From: Bisgaardia hudsonensis
GTDB lineage: Bacteria > Pseudomonadota > Gammaproteobacteria > Enterobacterales > Pasteurellaceae
Assembly: GCF_004345785.1 (NCBI RefSeq)
Contig: NZ_SLXI01000006.1
Coordinates: forward strand, 32,726 to 96,725
Direction: 5' to 3'
Length of the DNA stretch: 64,000 bases
Shown here: piece by piece, positions 30,178 through 39,360 of the stretch
How positions within the stretch are numbered: position 1 is the stretch's first letter
Layout: every line of letters starts with the position of its first letter
Made by a program: the position numbers and the translations under genes
Notes under the pieces: model-generated
Database searches by the model: none
Told to the model about the DNA's origin: nothing
The model's input: only the letters and a program-made list of their open reading frames with translations

Positions 30178-31365
30178 ATGAATAAGAGAGTATTAGCTTT
30201 TACTTTAACGGCAGCAGCAAGTTTAATGATCTCATCATCTGTTATGGCAAAAATGACAGAGGGAAAACTTGTTATTTGGATTAATGGTGACAAAGGTTAT
30301 AACGGTTTAGCCGAAGTTGGTAAAAAATTTGAAGCTGAAACAGGGATTGAAGTTTTAGTTGAACATCCTGATAAATTAGAAGAAAAATTTCCACAAGTCG
30401 CATCAACTGGTGATGGTCCTGATATTGTTTTTTGGGCTCATGACCGTTTTGGTGGCTATGCTCAAGCTGGATTACTAGCTGAATTACATCCAAGTAAAGA
30501 GTTTAAGGATAAATTTGCTGATTTTGCTTGGAAAGCGGAAACTTATAATGGAAAAGTTATTGGTTATCCTGTTGCAATTGAATCTTTATCTTTAATTTAT
30601 AATAAAGATTTATTACCTAATCCACCAAAATCTTGGGAAGAAATTATTGAATTAGATAAAAAATTCAAGAAAGAGGGTAAAAATGCGATTATGTGGAACC
30701 TAGCAGAACCTTATTTCACATGGCCTGTTGTATCATCAAATGGTGGTTATGCATTTAAATACAATAATAATGCTTATGATGCGAATGATATTGGTGTAAA
30801 TAATGAAGGTTCACAAAAAGGGCTACAATTTGTCGTTGATATGGTAAAGGACAAAGTAATTAGTGCTGATATGGATTACTCTGTTGCTGAGGCAAGTTTT
30901 AATAAAGGTGAAACAGCATTAACAATTAATGGACCATGGGCATGGGATAATATTGAAAAAAGTAATATTAACTATGGCGTTGCTGTATTACCGACATTAA
31001 ATGGTAAATCTTCTCAACCATTTGTTGGCGTGTTGAGTGCGGCAATTAGCTCTGCTAGTCCAAATAAGGATTTAGCAAAAGAGTTCTTAGAAAATTATTT
31101 GTTAACGAATGAGGGATTAGCTAAAGTTAATAAAGATAAACCTCTAGGTGCGGTTGCATTAAAATCTTATCAAGAAACATTAGCAAAAGATCCACGTATT
31201 GAAGCGACTATGTTAAATGCTCAAAATGGTGAGATTATGCCAAATATTCCACAAATGAGTGCATTCTGGTATGCAGAACGTAGTGCGATTAATAATGCAG
31301 TAACTGGTCGTCAATCTGTTAAAGAAGCGCTTGATGATGCGAAAGCTAGAATCCAAAAGAAATAA
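30178..31365 (+). CDS. malE: Maltose/maltodextrin-binding periplasmic protein MalE
   Basis: MalE delivers maltodextrins to MalFGK2. The 395-residue precursor has a signal peptide cleaved after SSVMA (about residue 24), giving mature [28 protein letters not shown], close to E. coli MalE. Ligand-site segments [41 protein letters not shown] and [18 protein letters not shown] (aromatic stacking residues) are present, as is [13 protein letters not shown]. The ATG is preceded by gagggagt. It is followed by a hairpin that separates it from malF. Confidence 0.97.
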   Translation: MNKRVLAFTLTAAASLMISSSVMAKMTEGKLVIWINGDKGYNGLAEVGKKFEAETGIEVLVEHPDKLEEKFPQVASTGDGPDIVFWAHDRFGGYAQAGLLAELHPSKEFKDKFADFAWKAETYNGKVIGYPVAIESLSLIYNKDLLPNPPKSWEEIIELDKKFKKEGKNAIMWNLAEPYFTWPVVSSNGGYAFKYNNNAYDANDIGVNNEGSQKGLQFVVDMVKDKVISADMDYSVAEASFNKGETALTINGPWAWDNIEKSNINYGVAVLPTLNGKSSQPFVGVLSAAISSASPNKDLAKEFLENYLLTNEGLAKVNKDKPLGAVALKSYQETLAKDPRIEATMLNAQNGEIMPNIPQMSAFWYAERSAINNAVTGRQSVKEALDDAKARIQKK

Positions 31366-31387
31366 GTTAATCAATTTTAATTAACCT

Positions 31388-31414
31388 AATTGTAGGGGGA
31401 TATCCCCTACAATT
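31388..31414 (+). other. Hairpin between malE and malF
   Basis: aattgtagggg (31388-31398), loop gatat, cccctacaatt (31404-31414) is an 11-base perfect stem with a short T-rich tail. In E. coli, REP hairpins at the same place keep MalE far more abundant than MalF; this looks like an independent equivalent, acting as partial terminator or 3' stabiliser. Confidence 0.75.
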
Positions 31415-31485
31415 TATTCTAAATAAGTTTTTTCTAGCATAATCATAATATTTGATATCCGTTCTTTTACTTTTCGAGGTGTATT

Positions 31486-33036
31486 ATGCAACAAAATGGT
31501 TTACTGACCACATCGCAATCCTCTGTTAATTGGCTAAAATATATACTTGCAGGCTGTGTGTTATTAATTGATTTTTATTTTGTGTTTTTAATGTATTCAC
31601 AAGGTGAATATTTATTTGCAATTTTAACATTAATTATTGTTAGTTCAGGCGTTTATATTTTTACAAGTAATAAAGTTTACTCTTGGCGTTATGTTTACCC
31701 TGGTATTATGGGAATGGTTATTTTTATTCTATTTCCTTTGGTTGCGACTATTGCGATTGCTTTTACCAATTATAGTGGAACGAATCAACTTGCCTTTGAT
31801 AGAGCAGTGAGTGTATTAACTCAACAACGCTATTTTTCTGGTGAAAAGTACGACTTTAAACTTTATCCATTAGAAAATGATGAGTTTATTTTATCTTTGC
31901 ATAGTGCTACAACAGAACAAAATTTTGTTTCTGAGAAAGTTAAATTTACGGATAACCAAGTTACTTTAATTGAAAAAGATGCGCCAAATAATACCCCCGC
32001 TCCTTTAAAATTTGTTATTCAAAATCGTAATTCCCTTCAAAATATGACCGCACTTTTGCCAAATGGTGAAGAATTACGAATGAGTTCATTACGCCAATTT
32101 GCACAACAGCAACATACTTATAAATTTGATGATATAAACAAAACGCTGATAAATAACCGAACTGGAAAAACTTATAAAGCGAATGAAGAAATCGGCTTTT
32201 TCCAAGAAATTGATGATAACGGACAATGGTTAGCGCAGAAATTAGAGCCCGGATTTACAGTTAGTACAGGTATTAAAAATTTTGTACGTATTTTTGAAGA
32301 TGAAGGTATTCAAAAGCCGTTTATCCAGATCTTTATTTGGACAGTTGTTTTTTCTGTTTTAACGGTTGTCTTTACTGTTATTATTGGTATGGTGCTGGCT
32401 TGTATTGTTCAATGGGAGGCATTGAAAGGTAAAGCAATATATCGTTTATTACTTATTTTACCTTATGCTGTTCCAGCATTTATTTCTATTTTGGTGTTTA
32501 AGGGTTTATTTAATCAAAGTTTTGGGGAAATTAATATGATTCTTCATCACTTATTTGGTCTTCAACCAGAATGGTTTAATGATCCGTTTTTAGCGAAAAT
32601 GATGATTCTTATCGTAAATACTTGGTTAGGCTATCCTTATATGATGATTTTATGTATGGGGCTATTAAAAGCTATTCCTCAAGATCTCTATGAAGCATCA
32701 GCAATGGATGGTGCATCAGTTATTCAAAATTTCACGAAAATTACAGTACCTTTATTATTAAAACCTCTGACACCTTTAATGATTGCTTCATTTGCTTTTA
32801 ACTTTAACAACTTTGTGCTAATTCAATTATTAACAAATGGACGCCCTGATATGATTGGCACTACCACGCCAGCGGGCTATACTGACTTATTAGTAAGCTA
32901 TACTTATCGGATTGCTTTTGAAGGTAGTGGCTCACAAGATTTTGGTTTAGCTGCTGCAATCGCTACCATTATCTTCTTATTAGTGGGTGGTTTAGCACTG
33001 TTAAATATTAAAGCAAGTAAAATGAAATTAGACTAA
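31486..33036 (+). CDS. malF: Maltose ABC transporter permease MalF
   Basis: MalF is one of two membrane subunits of the maltose importer and provides a maltose-binding site within the membrane. The 516-residue protein has about eight membrane segments and the large periplasmic P2 loop (about residues 95-275) that contacts MalE. The cytoplasmic EAA loop that docks with MalK is YEASAMDGASVIQNFTKITVPLL (about residue 405). Full length (E. coli 514). An uptake signal is in the P2 loop at 32047-32055. malG starts 19 bases downstream. Confidence 0.96.
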   Translation: MQQNGLLTTSQSSVNWLKYILAGCVLLIDFYFVFLMYSQGEYLFAILTLIIVSSGVYIFTSNKVYSWRYVYPGIMGMVIFILFPLVATIAIAFTNYSGTNQLAFDRAVSVLTQQRYFSGEKYDFKLYPLENDEFILSLHSATTEQNFVSEKVKFTDNQVTLIEKDAPNNTPAPLKFVIQNRNSLQNMTALLPNGEELRMSSLRQFAQQQHTYKFDDINKTLINNRTGKTYKANEEIGFFQEIDDNGQWLAQKLEPGFTVSTGIKNFVRIFEDEGIQKPFIQIFIWTVVFSVLTVVFTVIIGMVLACIVQWEALKGKAIYRLLLILPYAVPAFISILVFKGLFNQSFGEINMILHHLFGLQPEWFNDPFLAKMMILIVNTWLGYPYMMILCMGLLKAIPQDLYEASAMDGASVIQNFTKITVPLLLKPLTPLMIASFAFNFNNFVLIQLLTNGRPDMIGTTTPAGYTDLLVSYTYRIAFEGSGSQDFGLAAAIATIIFLLVGGLALLNIKASKMKLD

Positions 33037-33055
33037 TTAGATTAGGAGAATAGTT

Positions 33056-33946
33056 ATGGCGATTGTACAACCTAAATCAATGCGTTATAGAGTGTGGGCA
33101 ACGCATTTAGTGTTAATTAGTTTTTTGTGTTTGATAATGTTCCCATTATTAATGGTTATTGGTATCTCACTTCGTCCCGGCAATCTTGCTCTTGGTGATA
33201 TTATTCCTACGGAAATTTCTTTTGAGCATTGGAAATTAGCTTTGGGATTCAGTGTAACCAATGCCGATGGCTCAATAACTAATCCGCCATTTCCAGTGTT
33301 GCTCTGGTTGTGGAATTCAATAAAAGTTGCTGTAGTTACTTCTGTTGGCATTGTTGCACTCTCAACAACTTGTGCTTATGCTTTTGCAAGAATGAAATTT
33401 AGAGGGAAGAAAACTTTATTACAAAGTATGCTGATTTTCCAAATGTTCCCAGCAGTACTTTCATTGGTGGCTTTATATGCTTTGTTTGATCGTTTAGGTC
33501 AATATATACCGTTCTTAGGGTTAAATACTCATGGAGGGGTAATCTTTGCTTATCTCGGTGGGATAGCATTACATGTTTGGACGATCAAGGGTTATTTTGA
33601 AACTATTGATGGTTCATTAGAAGAGGCGGCAGCATTAGACGGTGCGACACCTTGGCAGGCTTTTAGATTGATTCTGTTACCACTTTCTGTGCCAATTTTA
33701 GCGGTGGTATTTATTCTTTCATTTATTGCTGCGATTACGGAAGTACCTGTTGCCTCATTATTATTGCGTGATGTCAATAGTTATACGCTCGCTGTTGGAA
33801 TGCAACAATATCTTTATCCACAAAATTATTTATGGGGTGATTTTGCCGCAGCTGCAGTGCTTTCTGCTATACCTATTACAGCGGTATTTTTAATTGCACA
33901 ACGTTGGTTAGTTGGTGGTTTGACTGCTGGTGGTGTAAAAGGATAA
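33056..33946 (+). CDS. malG: Maltose ABC transporter permease MalG
   Basis: MalG is the second membrane subunit of MalFGK2. It has 296 residues and six membrane segments. The EAA loop [25 protein letters not shown] (about residue 190) contacts MalK, and the C-terminal [13 protein letters not shown] tail reaches the MalK interface as in E. coli. The ribosome site is taggag. It ends malE-malF-malG and is convergent with malT. Confidence 0.97.
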   Translation: MAIVQPKSMRYRVWATHLVLISFLCLIMFPLLMVIGISLRPGNLALGDIIPTEISFEHWKLALGFSVTNADGSITNPPFPVLLWLWNSIKVAVVTSVGIVALSTTCAYAFARMKFRGKKTLLQSMLIFQMFPAVLSLVALYALFDRLGQYIPFLGLNTHGGVIFAYLGGIALHVWTIKGYFETIDGSLEEAAALDGATPWQAFRLILLPLSVPILAVVFILSFIAAITEVPVASLLLRDVNSYTLAVGMQQYLYPQNYLWGDFAAAAVLSAIPITAVFLIAQRWLVGGLTAGGVKG

Positions 33947-33956
33947 TTAATATTTA

Positions 33957-34000
33957 TGTACCTTTATTGTTGGAGTGTTAATCTTATCAATAAAGGTACA
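33957..34000. terminator. Hairpin between malG and malT
   Basis: tgtacctttattg (33957-33969) and caataaaggtaca (33988-34000) form a perfect 13-base stem with an 18-base loop between two convergent stops. T-rich sequence follows on the plus side after about 10 bases. Confidence 0.7.
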
Positions 34001-34027
34001 GTAAAAATAAATTTTTTATTGAAAATT

Positions 34028-36727
34028 TTAACTGTTATAACCCATTAATTGCAGTAAATTTTTCGTGTAATTAATGGCTTCATTTCGGTTACTTACACCA
34101 ATTTTTTGGTATAAATTACGAATATGCGTTTTAATTGTTGTTATTGCCACTTGTAATTCTTCAGAAATTTGTTCATTACTGTAACCAGAATAAATTAATC
34201 CTAAAACTTGCCATTCTCGTTGTGTTAATGGGCTTATTTTTAATAATTCAGGAACCTCAGGATTTTTTAATAAATTTTCAACAAATTGTTCATCAAAATG
34301 GGCAAATTTCTGACGTGCATGTTGGTTGATATTGCGTAAAATAAATTTTGCTTTATGGGATGCTAATTCATCAAGTATATTCATTTGTAATAAATGACGA
34401 ATTTGCTGTGCCATTATTTCTCCTTCAATAACAAAAACACTAATAAAATTTGTTTGACGAGATAAGTTGAGAGCATCTATTAAATCTTTTTGTGCTTCAG
34501 CTTTTTTATTTTGTAAAAAATATAATCGATTTCGTAAAATTAATGCTCGATTAAGATCACTTATTAACTGAAGTTCTTCACCTGTTTTAATTACCCTATC
34601 TAAGATAGTTTGAGCTTGTTCAAATTGACCTAACATAATTTGAGCTCGAGCAATATTACGCCATTGTACTTGAGTAAAATGGTTTTTATCTGTGGTTGGA
34701 TATTTATTTTGAATAAGCCATGCTTCTGTTGCATCAAGATCATTGGTCATTTGCCATAATACAATTTTTACTTGGTCAGCATTAGCGTTCCAGTCATAAT
34801 GGTAATGATGAGCGTTTTGTAGCTGATTAATTTGTTTCAATAATCGAGAAGCATTATCTAAATTACCTCTTGCAATAGATATTTTACAAAGTAATGCGAT
34901 ACATTGTAGCCGTTCTTCATCTTTAGATAAGACTTCCATACCTGTACTTGCCATTGCTTCCGCTTTATCTAGATTGTACCAATCCCATAAAATTTGCCCT
35001 TTCAAACGTAATAAAAATTCATACATTGGGATTTTTTGTAAGTGATTGGTTTTCACAAATAACATCGCTTTATCTAACATATCATAACCCGCTTGTAGAA
35101 ATCCTTGTGCAATAAGAATTTCAGCTTGTTGGAGTAATGACCAAAGAATATTATGAGAGGTATTATATTGATACCCCATTTTTTCTGCTTTTTTGAGCAT
35201 AGTCAGTGCTTCATCAAAGTTTCCATGGCAATGGTATGCTTCACCGATGATAGAGGTTGCAACAATACGAGCATAGTAGGCATTTTCTGGTAAATGTTCT
35301 AGTGCTTTGGTGGCTAAGTCTAACGCTTTATTTTCATCACCTTGGTTGATGGCGACTTGGGCTCTGAGAGTATTAAATTCTGCTTGGTTTTCAATGCTTA
35401 AATGAACATCTTTTTGTTCAAAAATCACATCAAAATGAGCAAAGATTCCATTTACTTCATCATAGCGATGTTGGCTTTGTGCTAGCCATGCTTTTAGTAA
35501 GACTAAATTAGGATTGGAAACTAAATGAATATCTGGAATATGAGATAAACTTTCCTCCAGTAATTTTAATTCCCCTTGATGAAATAATTTCCAACCATGG
35601 CTAGAAAGAATGGTTAAAACTTCTTGATAGTTTTCCAGTTGATTGGCATGGTATAAGGCTTCAGTTACATAACCGAGTTTGAGCCAGGCTTTTGCTGCTC
35701 GTTGATGTAGTACTGGCAAATTTTTAGTAAATTGAATATGAGAACAGTAAGATAAAAATGAGGCAAAAAGTGGATGAAAACGCCACCAGTTATCCTCAGA
35801 ATCCATACGTTGCAAGAAAAGCCCTTGTTTTTCTAATGCTTCTAATTTCGTTAAACTATTTTCACATCCAGTTACTTCTTTAACTAAAGTTTCATTCATT
35901 GTTCTGAGAACTGAACATTGTAGAATAAAAGACTTGGTTTCATCATCAACTGACTCTAATACTTCATCATTTAAATATTCGTTAATATGGTAATTATGAA
36001 TATTTGATAGGCGTTTGGCAGCATCTTGGAGTTTTTTATTTTGTTGTTTGGCTGAAAGGCTAATTAGTTGTAACGCTGTTGGCCAACCTTCTACTTCATC
36101 ACAAAGTGAGGTGATTTCATTTTCTGGTAATTGATCATTCAGCCGAGACTGGAAAAACTCAATACTTTCTTGGTGATTAAAAGGAAGATCTTGAACATCA
36201 ATTTCCAGTATTTGCTCTTGAACTCGTAAGCTTGTAATACCTATTGGTGGTACAGAACGAGAAATTAAAATTAATGTCATGGACTCAGGTTGATGTTTTA
36301 ACCAATATTTTAATGCTTCGTGAATTTCTTCATTATCAATTAAATGGTAATCATCAATAACTAAATAAAAATGTTGTTTTATGTCAGAGATATTAATTAA
36401 TAGTTGGCTAAATAAAGATAATAAATTGGATTTACGCTCAATAATATTTATTTGAGGTAATAAATTACCAGTGGCATGCTCTAATGCCGCACCAAAATAA
36501 CTGGCAAATCGTTCAGATTGATTGTCACTTTCATCTAAAGAGTACCAACCTACATTTTTCTGGTTTGTCATCCATTGTGAAATTAATGTCGTTTTTCCAT
36601 ATCCCGCAGGAGCATTAACTAATACTAGAGAATATTGCTCTGATTTATCTAGTTTTTTCAATAATCCCTGTCGTTTAACGCTATTTTTTAAACGATAAGA
36701 GCAAACTAACTTTGATGGAATTAACAT
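34028..36727 (-). CDS. malT: Maltose regulon activator MalT
   Basis: MalT is an ATP- and maltotriose-dependent activator (STAND ATPase of the LuxR/LAL type). Walker A NAPAGYGKTT is at residues 38-47 and Walker B is FYLVIDDYHLI. The middle (about 430-750) is a superhelical sensor of TPR-like repeats. The C-terminus holds the LuxR-type helix-turn-helix (LTQREWQVLGLIYSGYSNEQISEELQV, then TTIKTHIRNLYQKIG). 899 residues against 901 in E. coli. It is divergent from malP; GGATGA boxes in the shared region could serve both. Confidence 0.96.
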   Translation of the reverse strand: MLIPSKLVCSYRLKNSVKRQGLLKKLDKSEQYSLVLVNAPAGYGKTTLISQWMTNQKNVGWYSLDESDNQSERFASYFGAALEHATGNLLPQINIIERKSNLLSLFSQLLINISDIKQHFYLVIDDYHLIDNEEIHEALKYWLKHQPESMTLILISRSVPPIGITSLRVQEQILEIDVQDLPFNHQESIEFFQSRLNDQLPENEITSLCDEVEGWPTALQLISLSAKQQNKKLQDAAKRLSNIHNYHINEYLNDEVLESVDDETKSFILQCSVLRTMNETLVKEVTGCENSLTKLEALEKQGLFLQRMDSEDNWWRFHPLFASFLSYCSHIQFTKNLPVLHQRAAKAWLKLGYVTEALYHANQLENYQEVLTILSSHGWKLFHQGELKLLEESLSHIPDIHLVSNPNLVLLKAWLAQSQHRYDEVNGIFAHFDVIFEQKDVHLSIENQAEFNTLRAQVAINQGDENKALDLATKALEHLPENAYYARIVATSIIGEAYHCHGNFDEALTMLKKAEKMGYQYNTSHNILWSLLQQAEILIAQGFLQAGYDMLDKAMLFVKTNHLQKIPMYEFLLRLKGQILWDWYNLDKAEAMASTGMEVLSKDEERLQCIALLCKISIARGNLDNASRLLKQINQLQNAHHYHYDWNANADQVKIVLWQMTNDLDATEAWLIQNKYPTTDKNHFTQVQWRNIARAQIMLGQFEQAQTILDRVIKTGEELQLISDLNRALILRNRLYFLQNKKAEAQKDLIDALNLSRQTNFISVFVIEGEIMAQQIRHLLQMNILDELASHKAKFILRNINQHARQKFAHFDEQFVENLLKNPEVPELLKISPLTQREWQVLGLIYSGYSNEQISEELQVAITTIKTHIRNLYQKIGVSNRNEAINYTKNLLQLMGYNS

Positions 36728-36759
36728 ATTTTAATAACCTATTTAGTTGATCGAAGAAA

Positions 36760-36822
36760 TCATCCTTCAGGATGAAAATAACATACTTGTTGGTCATACT
36801 TGGAATAGTATAACAAGGATGA
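36760..36822. promoter_or_regulatory. Cluster of three MalT boxes, malT / malP region
   Basis: The MalT core GGATGA occurs on the minus strand at 36765-36760 and on the plus strand at 36770-36775 and 36817-36822. The first two form a back-to-back pair 4 bases apart and the last lies nearer to malP, like the box arrangement of MalT-dependent promoters in E. coli. Confidence 0.8.
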
Positions 36823-36893
36823 TCTTGTTTTGTCTTGATTCTACATAATAAGTACTAGGAAATGAATAAAATTATCGACCATGAGGAATTATT

Positions 36894-39290
36894 ATGTCTA
36901 ACTTTTCTATATATGATATAGAGTTATTTAATAAGCAAGTACAAAAATACAGTAAATATTTTGATGTTGACTCGCCAAAACAATTTACTTTAGCACAATG
37001 GTATGAGGTTATTTCAAGATTCTCACTCGATATCCATTATGGTAAATCATCAGTTCAAGGGCGGGAGAAACGCCATGTTAATTATCTTTCAATGGAGTTC
37101 TTAATTGGGCGTTTGACGGGTAATAATTTAATGAATTTAGGCTGTTATGAACAGATTGCTACTTACCTAAAAAAATATGATGTAGAACTTGTTGATGTAT
37201 TAGAACAAGAAAGAGATCCTGCTTTAGGTAATGGGGGGTTAGGTCGTTTGGCTGCTTGTTATTTAGATTCAATGGCTAGTATCGCTCAAAATGCTACAGG
37301 TTATGGTTTACATTATCAATATGGTTTATTTAAACAGTATTTTGAAAAAGGTGAACAAAAAGAAAAAGCAGATACATGGAATAGAGATCATTACCCTTGG
37401 CATACATTTAATTCATCTAAAACTCAAGAGGTATTTTTTGGTGGAAAAATTAAATTAGTAGCTGACGATAAATATGAGTGGGCACCTGATTTAGTGATTG
37501 AAGGTTATGCTTTTGATTTACCTATTGTTGGTTATAAAAATGATATTGTTCAGCCATTACGTTTATGGGAAGCTAATAGCGAGCAATCATTTAATTTAGA
37601 AAAATTTAATAATGGTGATTTCCTCAATGCAGATGAAGTCATTATCAATGCAAAATCATTAACTCAAGTACTTTATCCGAATGACAATCACCCTAACGGA
37701 CAGAAATTGCGTTTAATGCAACAGTATTTTCATTGTGCCTGTTCAGTTGCAGATATTTTATCTCGCCATCTTGCTCAAGGACATACACTCTCTGAATTTG
37801 GTCAATATCAAGTTATTCAATTAAATGATACTCATCCAACCTTGGCAATTCCAGAATTGATGAGAATGTTGTTGGATCAGTATGATATGACATGGACGCA
37901 AGCGTGGAAAATTTGTAATGAAACCTTTGCTTATACTAATCATACTTTATTACCAGAAGCTTTAGAGCAATGGGATTTAGCCTTATTTAAAACACTTTTA
38001 CCTCGCCATTATCAAATTGTTAAAAAAATTGACCGCACTTTTAAAGAAAAGGTAGTGGAAAAATTTGGTGATGATGAGCAAGTATGGGAAAAAGTAGCTA
38101 TTTTAAATAATGATAAAATAAGAATGGCAAACCTATGTGTCGTTACTTGTTTTGCGGTAAATGGTGTAGCACAAATTCACTCTGATCTTATTGTAACGGA
38201 TTTATTCCCTGAATATTATCAATTATTTCCAAATAAATTCTGTAATGTTACTAATGGTATTACGCCACGTCGTTGGATTAGACAAGCAAATCCTCAATTA
38301 AGTAATCTATTGGATCGCTCAATTGAGGGGGATTGGACAAAAGATCTTAATTTATTAAAAGGAATTGAAAAATTTAGTCATGATAGTGGCTTCAAAGAAG
38401 AATACTATCGTATTAAACAAAATAACAAAGCCGTATTAGCAGATGAAATCAAAAAAACATTAGGGCTATCTGTTAATCAAGAGGCAATTTTTGATGTACA
38501 GATTAAGCGTTTTCATGAATATAAACGTCAGCATTTGAATCTATTGAATATTATTGCAACTTATCAATCGTTAAAAGATAACCCTAATCAAGATTTTACG
38601 CCTAGATTATTTGTTTTCGCAGGGAAAGCTGCGCCAGGGTATTATCTTGCTAAAAATATTATTCATGCCATTAATAATGTTGCTGAGATTATTAATCATG
38701 ATCCGATGATGAAAGGCAAATTACAGGTCGCTTTCTTGCCTGACTATCGTGTTTCTTTGGCAGAAAAAATTATTCCTGCAGCCGATGTGTCAGAACAAAT
38801 CTCCATGGCAGGAAAAGAGGCATCTGGAACAGGAAATATGAAACTTGCTCTTAATGGTGCGTTAACTTTAGGGACGCTTGATGGGGCAAATGTGGAAATT
38901 GCCGAAATGGTTGGAAAAGAGCATATTTTCTTATTTGGTCATACAGTGGATAGTATTCGTAAATTGTTGGCTGAAGGTTATCACCCTAGAAATTATTATG
39001 ATGAAAATGAAGTATTAAAAAATGCAATTGATTTCTTAGCTACAGGTAAAGCATCTAATGGAGATAAAACAACCTTTAATTTGATGTTAGACAATTTATT
39101 AAATCACGATCCATTCTTAGTCTTTGCTGACTTTGAAAGTTATGTTGATACACAAAAATATATTGGGGAAGCCTACTTAAATAAAGATAAATGGGTACAC
39201 AGTGCTATTTTAAATACTGCTCGTTTAGGTATGTTTAGTTCTGATCGCTCTATCCGTGATTATCAACAACGTATTTGGTTGAAAAAGTAA
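36894..39290 (+). CDS. malP: Maltodextrin phosphorylase
   Basis: MalP releases glucose 1-phosphate from maltodextrins in the cytosol using pyridoxal phosphate. Landmarks are RHVNYLSMEFLIGRLTGNNLMNLG, DPALGNGGLGRLAACYLDSMA, QLNDTHPTLAIPELMR, and the PLP-lysine segment EASGTGNMKLALNGALTLGTLDGANVEI. At 798 residues it is full length (E. coli MalP 797), and MalQ follows, so it is the maltodextrin rather than the glycogen enzyme. The start has atgagg upstream. An uptake signal is at 38032-38040. Confidence 0.95.
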   Translation: MSNFSIYDIELFNKQVQKYSKYFDVDSPKQFTLAQWYEVISRFSLDIHYGKSSVQGREKRHVNYLSMEFLIGRLTGNNLMNLGCYEQIATYLKKYDVELVDVLEQERDPALGNGGLGRLAACYLDSMASIAQNATGYGLHYQYGLFKQYFEKGEQKEKADTWNRDHYPWHTFNSSKTQEVFFGGKIKLVADDKYEWAPDLVIEGYAFDLPIVGYKNDIVQPLRLWEANSEQSFNLEKFNNGDFLNADEVIINAKSLTQVLYPNDNHPNGQKLRLMQQYFHCACSVADILSRHLAQGHTLSEFGQYQVIQLNDTHPTLAIPELMRMLLDQYDMTWTQAWKICNETFAYTNHTLLPEALEQWDLALFKTLLPRHYQIVKKIDRTFKEKVVEKFGDDEQVWEKVAILNNDKIRMANLCVVTCFAVNGVAQIHSDLIVTDLFPEYYQLFPNKFCNVTNGITPRRWIRQANPQLSNLLDRSIEGDWTKDLNLLKGIEKFSHDSGFKEEYYRIKQNNKAVLADEIKKTLGLSVNQEAIFDVQIKRFHEYKRQHLNLLNIIATYQSLKDNPNQDFTPRLFVFAGKAAPGYYLAKNIIHAINNVAEIINHDPMMKGKLQVAFLPDYRVSLAEKIIPAADVSEQISMAGKEASGTGNMKLALNGALTLGTLDGANVEIAEMVGKEHIFLFGHTVDSIRKLLAEGYHPRNYYDENEVLKNAIDFLATGKASNGDKTTFNLMLDNLLNHDPFLVFADFESYVDTQKYIGEAYLNKDKWVHSAILNTARLGMFSSDRSIRDYQQRIWLKK

Positions 39291-39360
39291 ATTTTTATTT
39301 TCCCTTTCCCCTTTAATAAAAATTAAAGGGGAGCTTACATGATTTTGTTGTGGAGGCACT

